NCBI RefSeq assembly: GCF_001854405.1
Contig: NZ_CP017718.1
Coordinates: forward strand, 3,472,001-3,536,000
DNA length: 64,000 nucleotides
Reading direction: 5' to 3'
From: Hyphomonas sp. Mor2
Lineage (GTDB): Bacteria; Pseudomonadota; Alphaproteobacteria; Caulobacterales; Hyphomonadaceae
Shown here: positions 16,884 through 25,298 of the stretch, piece after piece
How the letters are laid out: the number at the start of each line of letters is the position of its first letter
Position numbering within the stretch: position 1 is the stretch's first letter
Program-made: the position numbers and the translations under genes
Notes under the pieces: generated by a model
What the model saw: the letters and a program-made list of their open reading frames with translations, nothing else
Database searches by the model: none
Told to the model about the DNA's origin: nothing

Positions 16884-16913
16884 GATCGTCTCCCAAGTCC
16901 GGTTTGGGAAGAT

Positions 16914-18269
16914 TTATAACACGCGACCGAACAAATCATATGCGTCGGCATTCACGATCTCAGCAGTGATCACATCGCCCGCCTGAAGCGGCGATTCTGA
17001 GGTCAGATAGACCAGGCCATCAATCTCTGGTGCATCCGCTTTGGAGCGCGCGAGCCAGGTGCTGGCTTCATCGCCCGGGCCATCGACAATCACGTCCTGA
17101 ACCGTGCCGATCTGCGCCGCCGCACGCGCCGCTGAGACTTCGGCCTGGGTTTCCATGAACCGGTGCCAGCGCTCTTCCTTGACCTCTTCCGGAATATGAC
17201 CGGGCAAGTCGCGGCTATCGGCATGCGCGACATTCTCATATTTGAAACAGCCGGCGCGGTCGATTTTGGCTTCGCGGATGAAGTCGAGCAGGATCTCGAA
17301 ATCCTCTTCCGTCTCGCCCGGGAAGCCGACAATGAAGGTCGAGCGGATGGCGAGATCCGGCACATCGCGCCGCCATTGTTGAATGCGCTCCAGTACGCGA
17401 TCCTGCTTGGCCGGGCGCTTCATGGCTTTCAGCACATTGGTGCTGGCATGCTGGAACGGGATGTCGAGATAGGGCGTGATCGCCCCTTCGGCCATCAAAG
17501 GGATGACCTTGTCGACGTGCGGATAGGGATAGACATAGTGCAGGCGCGTCCAGACGCCGAGCGAAGACAGTCCGCGCGCCAGATCGAGGAAGCGGGTCTC
17601 ATATTCCTCGCCCTTCCAGGCATGCGGCGCGTATTTCACGTCGAGGCCATAGGCGCTGGTATCCTGGCTGATCACCAACAGCTCTTTCACGCCAGCCCGG
17701 ACCAATTGTTCGGCCTCGGTCAGGACATGATGGATCGGCCGCGAGACCAGATCGCCGCGCAGCTTTGGAATGATGCAGAAGCTGCAGCGATTGTTGCAGC
17801 CCTCTGAAATCTTCAAATAGGCATAGTGGCGAGGCGTCAGGCGCAGGCCGCTTTCCGGGACCAGATCACGGTGCGGATCATGCGGCGGGGTGAGGTGGGT
17901 GTGCACCGCATCCATGACTTGCTCATATTGATGCGGCCCGGTGACGGCGAGCACTTTCGGGTGCGCCGCTTCGATCACTTCAGGTTCGGCGCCAAGACAG
18001 CCGGTGACAATGACCTTGCCGTTCGATTCAATCGCTTCGCCGATGGCATCGAGGCTTTCATCGCGGGCGCTGTCGAGGAACCCGCACGTATTGACCAGGA
18101 CGAGATCGGCGCCCGCATAGTCGGGGCTGATCTGATAGCCTTCGGCGCGCAGGCGGGTCACAATGCGCTCGGAATCGACCAGAGCTTTCGGGCAGCCCAG
18201 AGATACCAGGCCGACTTTCGGGATGGCGTTCGGCTTGATCGGGGCGGGGCGGTCGAGGGTGGTCGTCAT
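16914..18269 (-). CDS. rimO: Ribosomal protein S12 methylthiotransferase
   Basis: The 451-residue radical SAM enzyme has all parts of RimO. The N-terminal UPF0004 cluster cysteines are in [13 protein letters not shown] (Cys26), [13 protein letters not shown] (Cys62) and [10 protein letters not shown] (Cys91). The radical SAM motif is [15 protein letters not shown] (Cys158, 162, 165), and a C-terminal TRAM domain covers about 385-451. It methylthiolates the conserved Asp of ribosomal protein S12. The phrase [12 protein letters not shown] separates RimO from the tRNA enzyme MiaB. The start at 18269 gives a somewhat extended N-terminus relative to E. coli RimO (441 residues). It is a single gene next to a small membrane-protein gene on the other strand. 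Confidence 0.96.
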   Translation of the reverse strand: MTTTLDRPAPIKPNAIPKVGLVSLGCPKALVDSERIVTRLRAEGYQISPDYAGADLVLVNTCGFLDSARDESLDAIGEAIESNGKVIVTGCLGAEPEVIEAAHPKVLAVTGPHQYEQVMDAVHTHLTPPHDPHRDLVPESGLRLTPRHYAYLKISEGCNNRCSFCIIPKLRGDLVSRPIHHVLTEAEQLVRAGVKELLVISQDTSAYGLDVKYAPHAWKGEEYETRFLDLARGLSSLGVWTRLHYVYPYPHVDKVIPLMAEGAITPYLDIPFQHASTNVLKAMKRPAKQDRVLERIQQWRRDVPDLAIRSTFIVGFPGETEEDFEILLDFIREAKIDRAGCFKYENVAHADSRDLPGHIPEEVKEERWHRFMETQAEVSAARAAAQIGTVQDVIVDGPGDEASTWLARSKADAPEIDGLVYLTSESPLQAGDVITAEIVNADAYDLFGRVL

Positions 18270-18317
18270 GGCCGGGCTGTTATACGTTTGAGCGGGTTTT
18301 GAAAAGGAGCGCTGATC

Positions 18318-18719
18318 ATGGCGGAGACCCCAGACACGCCAGACACATCAAACCTGTGGACGATTGCTCTGGTTGCCGGGGTAATCGGTCTCGGCACCGG
18401 CGCGGCCTTCTGGAACCAGATCGAGTCCGGCGGAGGCATGGGCTGGGTTGGCTGGCTGATCATCATTATGTTGTCGATCATATCCTATTCGATCAGCTTC
18501 TATTTCGGGCACCGCTTCTTCGAAGACTCGCTGGATCAATACATTGTCTCGGACACGTTCAGTAAAAAGCACGACTGGATTGATCTCGAGACGGAAACGC
18601 GAGAGAGCGGCGACAGGACGATCGATGCCTGGGTCGGACACTACAAATTCATCCGGATCATGTTCGCCATGGGGCTGTTGCCCCTGATCGCGTGTATCTA
18701 TCTGTTCTGGTTTGCGTGA
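18318..18719 (+). CDS. Small multi-pass membrane protein, unknown
   Basis: The 133-residue protein has three predicted membrane helices (about 13-30, 41-62 and 112-132), with a polar, acidic loop [28 protein letters not shown] between helices two and three. AAAGGAG lies about 9 bases before the ATG, so expression is likely. I recognise no family. The 3' end faces the phosphatase gene with only 7 bases between stops. The composition matches its neighbours, so recent transfer is not indicated. Confidence 0.65.
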   Translation: MAETPDTPDTSNLWTIALVAGVIGLGTGAAFWNQIESGGGMGWVGWLIIIMLSIISYSISFYFGHRFFEDSLDQYIVSDTFSKKHDWIDLETETRESGDRTIDAWVGHYKFIRIMFAMGLLPLIACIYLFWFA

Positions 18720-18726
18720 AGACCGC

Positions 18727-19179
18727 TTACGCCGCTTGCCAGGCCTGGAACATCTCTTCGGCCAGGGCCACGCGGTCCTCGCCGACTTGTTCCGACGTGA
18801 CCGGGCGCAGACGCGCCACCTCGGCCTTCGCCGCCTCTGGCGTCAGCCCGCGATAACGCAGCAAGGCATAGATGACGAAACCTGTGCGGTGGATACCGGC
18901 CGAGCAATGCAGGTAGATGACTGCATCATCGCGCGTGCGGACAATCTCATCATGGAGCAGGAATAGCTGCGAGAGATCGGTTTTGGCCAGCGTGTCCATG
19001 TGTCCGCCGTGAATCGGGAAATGATGCCATTCCGCTCCGATCCCGCGGGCGATCTTGCTGACACTGTCTGGCTGCTCGCGCGGGGATAGCAGCGTCAGGA
19101 CGTGGGTGACGCCCTGCGCTTGAATGGCATCTTTCGATTTCTTGCCGGGACGCGGTCCGAGGATCAGTTGAGCTGTCAT
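18727..19179 (-). CDS. Dual-specificity / tyrosine phosphatase family protein
   Basis: The protein of about 150 residues contains the cysteine-phosphatase P-loop HCSAGIHRTG (C-x5-R, Cys92 and Arg98). A conserved Asp or His could serve as general acid upstream (HHFPIHGGHMD, about 52-62). The arrangement resembles compact atypical dual-specificity phosphatases found in bacteria, which may dephosphorylate proteins, phosphoinositides or other small molecules. I chose the ATG at 19179; an in-frame GTG at 19212 would add 11 residues. It stands alone between a membrane protein gene (convergent) and a secreted-protein gene. Substrate is unknown. Confidence 0.8.
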   Translation of the reverse strand: MTAQLILGPRPGKKSKDAIQAQGVTHVLTLLSPREQPDSVSKIARGIGAEWHHFPIHGGHMDTLAKTDLSQLFLLHDEIVRTRDDAVIYLHCSAGIHRTGFVIYALLRYRGLTPEAAKAEVARLRPVTSEQVGEDRVALAEEMFQAWQAA

Positions 19180-19257
19180 ATGGACGAACTGCCCGCTGAC
19201 GCCGCGGGGCACAAGGATTTAGTGTCGGCGTGAGCCGCTTTCGTGGGACGACCCGCC

Positions 19258-19767
19258 TCAGCGCAGCTCGCCTGTATAAGGGACGCCGCCCGTGTCGACC
19301 AATTTGCAACGATTGTTTCGCTGCGCCGTGCCGCCAGATTTCACAATCGCATTGCCCCCATCCGGGTGCCAGTGAAATCTCGTACCGAATTTGCGGCAGC
19401 TCTTTTTCCACAGAATCGCGGGGGCGTCGCGCGCTTTGGCGACATCGTCGATAATAATGATGCCGTAGACTTCCACGCCGATGAGGTCGTCGTTGAAAAC
19501 CACATCGCAGCTGGCGATGCTGCCCTCTGAATTGTCGAGCCGAATGGAGACGGATGCGCCCGGCTGGATCTCGCCGCCATGCGTTTCAGACAGTTTACAA
19601 GTGCCGCTTCGCCCGCCATCGAACTCGTACCTAAAGTAGAAAGACGCCTCGTAGTCGCCCTGATTTTCAAATGTAAGTTGGCTGATCGCCCACCTTTCTT
19701 CGGCCTGCGCCGGGGCGCTCAGGAAGACTGCGAGAAACAGTGCTTTTGCGATGGTTTTCAGGACCAT
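19258..19767 (-). CDS. Secreted protein of unknown function
   Basis: The 169-residue precursor has a clear Sec signal peptide (KTIAKALFLAVFLSAPAQA, cleavage about residue 22). The mature part contains beta-rich segments typical of a small extracellular or periplasmic beta-sandwich (WAISQLTFENQGDYEASFYF, GASVSIRLDNSEG, VVFNDDLIGVEVYGI) and four cysteines that could pair (CKLSE, SCDVVF, SCRKFG and RCKLVD). I recognise no family. A lux-box-like palindrome lies 54-73 bases upstream of the start. It is downstream of DUF427 in the same direction. Confidence 0.7.
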   Translation of the reverse strand: MVLKTIAKALFLAVFLSAPAQAEERWAISQLTFENQGDYEASFYFRYEFDGGRSGTCKLSETHGGEIQPGASVSIRLDNSEGSIASCDVVFNDDLIGVEVYGIIIIDDVAKARDAPAILWKKSCRKFGTRFHWHPDGGNAIVKSGGTAQRNNRCKLVDTGGVPYTGELR

Positions 19768-19820
19768 GCTTCGGTTCCGCCTATAAAAGGAACCAGCCTA
19801 ATCGGAGGGAAGCGTCCAGA

Positions 19821-19840
19821 AACTGTCAGATCTGACAGGT
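19821..19840. promoter_or_regulatory. lux-box-like palindrome
   Basis: The core CTGTCAGATCTGACAG (19823-19838) is a perfect 16-bp palindrome. It fits the CT-N12-AG shape of LuxR-type operators such as the las/rhl boxes of Pseudomonas and resembles the tra box. It lies 54-73 bases upstream of the secreted-protein start. The alternative is a short terminator for the DUF427 gene: on the minus strand it is followed only by TTTCTGG, which is a weak U-tract. No LuxR or LuxI gene is present in the window. Confidence 0.4.
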
Positions 19841-19868
19841 TGCCTGGGACAGCGCTCGACTATCGAGA

Positions 19869-20240
19869 CTACCCCACCTCTATCGCATCCACCCGATCTC
19901 CATAGACCGCCAGCGCCGCCTTGATCTCCGCGACAGCTGGAAATGGCGTTTCATAGGTCCAGACGGCGTTCTCACTGAGCGTTCCGTCGGTGCGGCGCAA
20001 ATGGAAATAGGAGGCTTCGCCCTTGTACGGGCACCAGCTCGTATGTTCAGAGCGCACAAGATACGACAGGTCGAGCTCGCTGCGGGGGAGGTAAAGCGCC
20101 GGTGCATAGCTGGCTTCGCGCAATTCCAGATGCGTCCGCGAGGCCAGAACAGGTTCGCCCGCCAGGAAGATCCTGACGGGCGAGGCTTTCGATTCGATCG
20201 AAATGGGATGGTCTGGGCCGGGCTCCAGGTGGCGGCGCAT
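19869..20240 (-). CDS. DUF427 family protein
   Basis: The 123-residue protein matches the DUF427 fold, with the family signature HTSWCPYKGEASYFHL at about 65-80 followed by NAVWTYETPFPAVAEIK. The family is a small, probably cytoplasmic, beta-rich domain of unknown activity that is sometimes fused to or beside other stress proteins. The stop-start region overlaps the grxD stop by one base (20240), so it is likely translated from the same transcript as grxD. No catalytic role is established. Confidence 0.88.
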   Translation of the reverse strand: MRRHLEPGPDHPISIESKASPVRIFLAGEPVLASRTHLELREASYAPALYLPRSELDLSYLVRSEHTSWCPYKGEASYFHLRRTDGTLSENAVWTYETPFPAVAEIKAALAVYGDRVDAIEVG

Positions 20241-20575
20241 CAGGCCGCTTCCATGGCAATGCCTTTTTCGGCCATATAGTCTTTCAGCTCGCCCGCCTCG
20301 AACATCTCTTTGACAATGTCACAGCCGCCGACAAACTCGCCTTTGACGTAGAGTTGCGGAATGGTCGGCCAGTCAGAGAAGGCCTTGATCCCTTCGCGCA
20401 CGTCCTGATTTTCGAGCACATTCACGGCCTGATACTCGACGCCGAGATAATCGAGCACTTGCACGACTACAGAGCTGAAACCGCATTGCGGAAAGGTCGG
20501 TGTGCCCTTCATGAAGAGCAATACGTCATTGGCTTTGACAGCCTCGCCAATGGATTTCTGGACGTCGTCAGACAT
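20240..20575 (-). CDS. grxD: Monothiol glutaredoxin (Grx4/GrxD)
   Basis: The 111-residue protein has the CGFS active site (Cys31) after [10 protein letters not shown], the cis-Pro segment [20 protein letters not shown], and a glutathione-binding C-terminal part. CGFS glutaredoxins coordinate a [2Fe-2S] cluster with glutathione and deliver it to acceptors; in many alphaproteobacteria bolA is adjacent, but it is absent here. It starts 2 bases after the DUF1476 stop and overlaps DUF427, so the three probably form one operon. gshB earlier in the window makes the glutathione it needs. Confidence 0.95.
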   Translation of the reverse strand: MSDDVQKSIGEAVKANDVLLFMKGTPTFPQCGFSSVVVQVLDYLGVEYQAVNVLENQDVREGIKAFSDWPTIPQLYVKGEFVGGCDIVKEMFEAGELKDYMAEKGIAMEAA

Positions 20576-20577
20576 GA

Positions 20578-20904
20578 TTATCCAACCTCTTTCATAATCT
20601 GCTCACGCGCGACGGGGAGCAGCTCCGCCATGTGATCCTTGATACGTGCATCCGTACGATCGACACCCGCTTCATCTAGGTCGCCGCGGACTTTTCTGAA
20701 GACATCATCATCACCAGGCTCTTCCAGGTCGGAAAGCACAACGGTCTTGGCATAGGCCTCGGCTTCGTCACCGTGCAGGTCCATCAGCTCTGCGGCCCAC
20801 AGGCCGAGCAGTTTGTTGCGGCGCGCCATGACCTTGAACTCAGTGGCTTCGTCCATGGCGAACTTGGCTTCTTCGGCGCGTTCACGATCGTCAAATGAAG
20901 ACAT
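20578..20904 (-). CDS. F1Fo-ATP synthase zeta-subunit-like inhibitor (DUF1476)
   Basis: The 108-residue protein matches DUF1476: [36 protein letters not shown] and a C-terminal helix ending [11 protein letters not shown]. In Paracoccus and other alphaproteobacteria this family is the zeta subunit, which blocks reverse rotation of the F1Fo-ATPase. The N-terminal inhibitory segment [15 protein letters not shown] is conserved. It heads a leftward group with grxD and DUF427 and is divergent from purC. The gene is a lineage marker for alphaproteobacteria. Confidence 0.9.
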   Translation of the reverse strand: MSSFDDRERAEEAKFAMDEATEFKVMARRNKLLGLWAAELMDLHGDEAEAYAKTVVLSDLEEPGDDDVFRKVRGDLDEAGVDRTDARIKDHMAELLPVAREQIMKEVG

Positions 20905-21075
20905 GTAGGTAAGTCCCTTATCGGAGGAATAGTCGTTTCGACGCTGATATAGGGGCGATGAGGGGGCGGGTGCAAGAAGCCTTTTGCCTAATGGCCGCGA
21001 TTGGCGTAAGGGGAGCGCCTGTTCGGGCGGTCCATCTGAGTCGCCCCTCTCACAGATCGCCAGAAGGAAAGTGCG

Positions 21076-21846
21076 ATGTCACGCAAGCGCATGATTTATG
21101 AAGGCAAGGCCAAGATCCTCTATGAAGGGCCTGAGCCGAACACGCTGATCCAGTATTTCAAGGACGATGCGACCGCGTTCAACGCTGAAAAGAAAGCCGT
21201 TCTGGACGGCAAGGGCGTGCTGAACAATCGCATCTCGGAATTCATCATGACGCGTCTGGGCGGCGTCGGAATTCCCAATCATTTCATCAAGCGCCTGAAT
21301 ATGCGCGAGCAATTGATCAAGAAGGTGGAGATCATTCCGCTGGAAGTCATTGTCCGCAATGTCGCCGCGGGCACCATGTCCAAGCGCCTTGGCATTGAAG
21401 AAGGCACTGTGCTGCCCCGCGCGATTGTCGAGTTTTGCCTGAAGGATGACAAGCTGGGCGACCCCCTGATCGCAGAAGAGCATATTGCCGCCTTTGGCTG
21501 GGCTCAGCCGCATGAAATGGACGAACTCATCGCCCTGTCGCTGCGGATCAATGATTTCATGTCTGGGCTGTTCGCCGCGGTCGGAATCAAGCTGGTCGAT
21601 TTCAAGCTCGAGTTCGGGCGCTATTTCGAGAATGACATGCAGCGCGTCATCCTGGCCGATGAGATCAGTCCAGACAGCTGCCGTCTGTGGGACTTGGAGA
21701 CCAATGAGAAGCTCGACAAGGACCGGTTTCGCCGCGACCTGGGCGGCGTGACCGAAGCCTATGCAGAAGTTGCCCGGCGCCTCGGTATCATCAAGGAAAA
21801 CGCACAAGGCGCAGAAATCGTGGACTTTTCCGGCGCCAACAAGTAG
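21076..21846 (+). CDS. purC: Phosphoribosylaminoimidazole-succinocarboxamide synthase
   Basis: The 256-residue protein has the PurC signatures [13 protein letters not shown] near the N-terminus, [17 protein letters not shown], the ATP-binding [20 protein letters not shown], and the C-terminal [12 protein letters not shown] and [14 protein letters not shown]. It condenses CAIR with aspartate in de novo purine synthesis. AAGGAAAG precedes the ATG. In alphaproteobacteria purC is commonly followed by purS, purQ and purL; here a sulfotransferase gene intervenes before purS, and purQ and purL are not in the window. Confidence 0.97.
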   Translation: MSRKRMIYEGKAKILYEGPEPNTLIQYFKDDATAFNAEKKAVLDGKGVLNNRISEFIMTRLGGVGIPNHFIKRLNMREQLIKKVEIIPLEVIVRNVAAGTMSKRLGIEEGTVLPRAIVEFCLKDDKLGDPLIAEEHIAAFGWAQPHEMDELIALSLRINDFMSGLFAAVGIKLVDFKLEFGRYFENDMQRVILADEISPDSCRLWDLETNEKLDKDRFRRDLGGVTEAYAEVARRLGIIKENAQGAEIVDFSGANK

Positions 21847-21873
21847 CCTCCGACGGACAACACGGAGGAAAAG

Positions 21874-22575
21874 TTGTCTTTAAAAGTGATCGGCGCCGGT
21901 TTCGGGCGCACGGGGACACTTTCGATGAAGGCCGCGCTGGAACAGCTCGGTTACACCAAATGCCACCATATGCTGGAAGTATTCCCCAGCGACGAACAAC
22001 TCGACATGTGGCACGGAATCTCGCAGGGCGAGACACCAGACTGGGACAAGGTGTTCGATGGGTTTCAGGCCAGCGTCGATTTCCCGTCTGCGGCCTATTG
22101 GCGTGAGCTCGCGGCGCATTATCCGGACGCCAAGATCATTCTGACCACACGCAGTTTTGAGAGCTGGTATGCCAGCGCCTATGAAACCATCTGGCCGATC
22201 AGTCGGGATATTCCGGGCTGGCTCACCATCGTCCCGAAAGTTCGGAAGATCAAACAGATGACCTTTGGAGCGGTCTGGGATCGCCTGTTTGGCGGTGGCC
22301 TGGAAGACAAGGCGGCGGCGCAGCGCGCATTCGAACAGCACGAAACCGACGTGAAAGCGGCATTCGCCGAAGGCCGTCTCCTGGTCTTTCATCCGAAAGA
22401 GGGGTGGGAGCCGCTCTGCGCCTTCCTCGGTAAGCCAGTTCCCACAACCGAGTTTCCAAACGTCAATGACCGGGCCGAGTTCAAAAAACGCATCGCCATA
22501 TTCAGGCGCCTGAGACTGGTTCCATACGGGCTCGCCGCAATCGCTGCATTGATCGCGTATCTCGCCTTCCGGTAA
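21874..22575 (+). CDS. Sulfotransferase-family protein with C-terminal membrane anchor
   Basis: The 233-residue protein resembles the Sulfotransfer_4 group: an N-terminal PAPS-type P-loop VIGAGFGRTGTLSMKAAL, then FDGFQASVDFPSAAYWRELA, a 3'-phosphate-like IILTTRSFESWYAS, and a C-terminal LLVFHPKEGWEPLCAFLGKPVP. A last hydrophobic helix (about 215-232) could anchor it in the inner membrane. It begins with TTG at 21874, preceded by GGAGGA at 21864. It lies 27 bases after purC and 52 before purS, so it is probably co-transcribed, an odd place for a sulfotransferase. The acceptor is unknown. Confidence 0.85.
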   Translation: MSLKVIGAGFGRTGTLSMKAALEQLGYTKCHHMLEVFPSDEQLDMWHGISQGETPDWDKVFDGFQASVDFPSAAYWRELAAHYPDAKIILTTRSFESWYASAYETIWPISRDIPGWLTIVPKVRKIKQMTFGAVWDRLFGGGLEDKAAAQRAFEQHETDVKAAFAEGRLLVFHPKEGWEPLCAFLGKPVPTTEFPNVNDRAEFKKRIAIFRRLRLVPYGLAAIAALIAYLAFR

Positions 22576-22627
22576 TCGCAGGAATGAGGTAGAGGGTCTG
22601 CGACTCATTCAGCGGAGCGCGATTCTC

Positions 22628-22870
22628 ATGAAAGCCATTGTCCATGTTGGTCTGAAACCCGGTGTCCTTGATCCGCAAGGCAAGGCTGTGGCCGACTCGC
22701 TTGGCCGAATGGGCTTCAGCGAGGTTTCCGGCGCGCGGATCGGCAAGGTGATCGAGCTCGATCTGGATGGCGTCTCCGAAGCCGACGCCGAGGCGCGGGT
22801 CAAGGATATGTGCGAGAAACTGCTCGCCAATACGGTGATCGAAAGCTACCGCGTCGAACTGGTCGCTTAA
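22628..22870 (+). CDS. purS: Phosphoribosylformylglycinamidine synthase subunit PurS
   Basis: The 80-residue protein matches PurS in length and in the pattern KAIVHVGLKPGVLDPQGKAV, then the MGF and IGKVIELDL segments. With PurQ and PurL it forms the FGAM synthase complex that converts FGAR to FGAM. GGAGCG lies before the ATG. PurQ and PurL do not follow, although they usually do in this lineage, so they must lie elsewhere on the chromosome. It is part of the rightward purC group. Confidence 0.95.
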   Translation: MKAIVHVGLKPGVLDPQGKAVADSLGRMGFSEVSGARIGKVIELDLDGVSEADAEARVKDMCEKLLANTVIESYRVELVA

Positions 22871-23005
22871 GGCTGGGATATATCCACCGGTTTGGTGACG
22901 CTCGAACCTGAACAGCTGTTCATACTTGAATTTATTGAACTTTTTTCGACGGGATTCTGAATCCCGTGCGTTTGACCCTCCATGCGAACACAAATGGAGG
23001 ATCGT

Positions 23006-23320
23006 ATGAAGCTTGTTACTCTCACCCTCGTCGCGGCCCTGGCAGCGCCGGTTGCCCTGGCCGGACCCGCGGAACGATTTGAACGTTTTGACAATCGCCT
23101 CGACCGATTGGAACGCCGCGGCGTGATCGAGCAAGGTTCCTACCTTGATCGCCTCGAAGACCGGATTGATCGGCGCGAAAACAAAGTCGATCGCCGCGAA
23201 GACCGCCGCGACCGAGCGGTCAATCACGGGCCGCTTGATCGCCTGGAGGACCGAGTCGACCGATTGGAAAACATTCAGGACAGACGAGAAGATCGCCGTG
23301 ATCGTCTCAACCTTTACTAG
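23006..23320 (+). CDS. Secreted highly charged coiled-coil repeat protein
   Basis: The 104-residue precursor has a Sec signal peptide (KLVTLTLVAALAAPVALA, cleavage near residue 19). The mature part consists almost wholly of Arg, Asp, Glu and Leu in repeats such as RFDNRLDRLERRG, DRLEDRIDRRENKVDRRED and DRLEDRVDRLENIQDRRED. It is predicted to be a long amphipathic or charged helix with alternating basic and acidic residues, likely to self-associate. GGAGG lies 5 bases before the ATG. I recognise no family with an assigned function. The gene is flanked by an upstream gap and a strong terminator. Confidence 0.75.
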   Translation: MKLVTLTLVAALAAPVALAGPAERFERFDNRLDRLERRGVIEQGSYLDRLEDRIDRRENKVDRREDRRDRAVNHGPLDRLEDRVDRLENIQDRREDRRDRLNLY

Positions 23321-23357
23321 CCGACGCGTAGGCTAGCGGCGTAACTGCGTGCGCCAG

Positions 23358-23389
23358 GATCGGGTCAGGGTCGCAGCCCTGGCCCGATC
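23358..23389. terminator. Bidirectional terminator-like hairpin
   Basis: GATCGGGTCAGGG pairs with CCCTGGCCCGATC (13-bp stem with one G-T pair) around a 6-base loop. It lies between the converging charged-repeat gene and the GNAT gene, so it most likely ends both transcripts. The T-tract is short. Confidence 0.7.
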
Positions 23390-23418
23390 TCACTTTCTGA
23401 GGCGGGGACAGGATCGCC

Positions 23419-23949
23419 TTAAAGGGTCACCGCCATGACGATATCATTGAACGTCTGACCGCCGACCTGGAACTTTCGTTCGCCGACTTTCTGAAAGCCC
23501 GCACGTTCGTAAAAGGCCACGGCCCGGTGGTTCTGGTCATAGGTCCCGAGCAGCATCCGCTTGGCACCGATCTCACGGGCATGGCCGAGCGCCTTCATCA
23601 TCAGCTCGCGGCCGGTACCGGTGCCGTGATATTTCGAGAAAATATAGATCCGCTTGAGCTCAATATCGCCCGGCTGGCCAACTGTCGGCGCTTCGACGGC
23701 GGTTGTCACAGCATATCCGATCGGCGCCTTGGTGCCGGAATATTCGGCCAGCCAGCAGGCATAATTCGGATCGTTGGAGGCAATATAGTCCTTGTAGACT
23801 TCCGGCGCGTGCTGGGTCTGGCAGTGCGAGACCAGGTCGGCGCCGGGGATGGTTTCGCTATAGCTTTCCAGGAACGTGGCCGCACCGACCGTCCCGAGCG
23901 CATATTCATCGCCCGGGACAGCAGGTCGGATGTTGATCCCGATCGGCAC
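23419..23949 (-). CDS. GNAT-family N-acetyltransferase
   Basis: The protein of about 176 residues has the GNAT fold: an N-terminal segment INIRPAVPGDEYALG, motif A region IELKRIYIFSKYHGTGTGRELM with the acetyl-CoA P-loop (GTGTGR), and the C-terminal NHRAVAFYERAGFQKVGERKF. Such enzymes transfer acetyl from acetyl-CoA to small molecules or protein N-termini. I prefer the GTG at 23949, right after the icd stop, because it gives the normal family N-terminus; an in-frame TTG at 23988 would overlap icd by 38 bases. Substrate cannot be told from sequence. Confidence 0.85.
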   Translation of the reverse strand: MPIGINIRPAVPGDEYALGTVGAATFLESYSETIPGADLVSHCQTQHAPEVYKDYIASNDPNYACWLAEYSGTKAPIGYAVTTAVEAPTVGQPGDIELKRIYIFSKYHGTGTGRELMMKALGHAREIGAKRMLLGTYDQNHRAVAFYERAGFQKVGERKFQVGGQTFNDIVMAVTL

Positions 23950-23950
23950 C

Positions 23951-25171
23951 TTACCCGGCCGCCATGGCTTTTTCGAAGTTCTCGCCAACCGCGTTGAGGA
24001 AGCCTTCTGTGGTCAGCCATTCCTGCTCGGGGCCAACCAGCAGCGCCAGGTCCTTGGTCATCTGGCCGCCTTCCACGGTCTTGATGACTGTGTTTTCCAG
24101 CTTCTGCGCGAACGCCGTAACTTCTGGCGTATTATCCATACGGCCGCGATGCTGCAGGCCGCGGGTCCAGGCGAAGATGGATGCGATCGAGTTGGTCGAG
24201 GTCGCTTCACCTTTCTGGTGGTTGCGATAGTGACGGGTCACCGTGCCGTGCGCGGCCTCGGCTTCGACAGTCTTGCCATCCGGCGTCATCAGAACCGAGG
24301 TCATCAGGCCGAGCGAGCCATAGCCTTGCGCAACTGTGTCAGACTGCACGTCGCCATCATAGTTCTTACAGGCCCAGACATAGCCACCAGACCATTTCAT
24401 CGCAGCCGCGACCATATCGTCGATCAGGCGGTGCTCGTAAGTGCCACCGAACTCGTCGAACTGAGCTTTGAATTCCGCGTCGAAGATTTCCTGGAACAGG
24501 TCCTTGAAGCGACCATCATACTTTTTCAGGATGGTGTTCTTGGTCGACATGTAGACCGGCCACTTGCGCTGCAAGCCATAATTGAAACAAGCGCGGGCGA
24601 AGTCGCGGATCGATGCGTCCAGGTTGTACATGCCCATCGCGATACCGGCCTCCGGGAAGTCGAACACTTCGAACTCTTCGCTGGCCGAGCCGTCTGCCGC
24701 TTCCCATTTCATGGTCAGCTTACCGGCGCCAGGGACCAGGAAGTCGGTCGCTTTATATTGGTCACCAAAGGCGTGACGGCCGACAACCACAGGCTGCGTC
24801 CAGCCTGGGACGAGGCGTGGGACATTGTTGATGACGATCGGCTCACGGAAAACCACGCCGCCAAGGATGTTGCGGATGGTGCCGTTCGGGCTGCGCCACA
24901 TTTTCTTCAGGTCGAATTCTTCCACACGGGCTTCGTCCGGAGTGATGGTTGCGCATTTGACGGCAACGCCAAACTCTTTCGTCGCATTGGCAGCATCGAC
25001 CGTGATCTGGTCATCAGTCTCGTCGCGGGACTCAATCGAAAGGTCGTAATATTTCAGGTCAATATCGAGATAGGGGCTGATCAGCCGATCCTTGATCATT
25101 TGCCAAATGATACGGGTCATCTCGTCCCCATCCATCTCAACGATTGGATTTTCGACCTTGATCTTTGCCAT
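23951..25171 (-). CDS. icd: NADP-dependent isocitrate dehydrogenase (eukaryote-like homodimeric type)
   Basis: The 406-residue protein is the IDH1/IDH2-like class of isocitrate dehydrogenase, about 410 residues, with [36 protein letters not shown], the substrate loop [32 protein letters not shown] and [22 protein letters not shown]. It decarboxylates isocitrate to 2-oxoglutarate in the TCA cycle with NADP. AAGGA lies about 10 bases before the ATG at 25171. An in-frame extension to 25324 is not supported. A GNAT gene follows almost immediately. Confidence 0.96.
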   Translation of the reverse strand: MAKIKVENPIVEMDGDEMTRIIWQMIKDRLISPYLDIDLKYYDLSIESRDETDDQITVDAANATKEFGVAVKCATITPDEARVEEFDLKKMWRSPNGTIRNILGGVVFREPIVINNVPRLVPGWTQPVVVGRHAFGDQYKATDFLVPGAGKLTMKWEAADGSASEEFEVFDFPEAGIAMGMYNLDASIRDFARACFNYGLQRKWPVYMSTKNTILKKYDGRFKDLFQEIFDAEFKAQFDEFGGTYEHRLIDDMVAAAMKWSGGYVWACKNYDGDVQSDTVAQGYGSLGLMTSVLMTPDGKTVEAEAAHGTVTRHYRNHQKGEATSTNSIASIFAWTRGLQHRGRMDNTPEVTAFAQKLENTVIKTVEGGQMTKDLALLVGPEQEWLTTEGFLNAVGENFEKAMAAG

Positions 25172-25298
25172 GGGAGGTTTTCCTTTTGCCTTTAACGGTT
25201 TGGGTGGGCCTATAGCAGGTCTGCGGGCCGCGTCAAAAGGGGAGATAGCGCTGCTCTGCAGTTGACCCGGGGAGAAAGCATGAGGCAGGAGGGCGGCC

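Noticed and set aside
22949-22967. 8-bp hairpin between purS and the charged-repeat gene
   Set aside because: It has no T-tract on either strand and lies in a gap with no matched regulator, so I do not call it a terminator or operator.
23876-25195. 439-codon open frame on the plus strand opposite icd
   Set aside because: icd on the other strand is unambiguous over its whole length; the frame is an antisense shadow of high-GC coding sequence with no ribosome site or recognisable domain.
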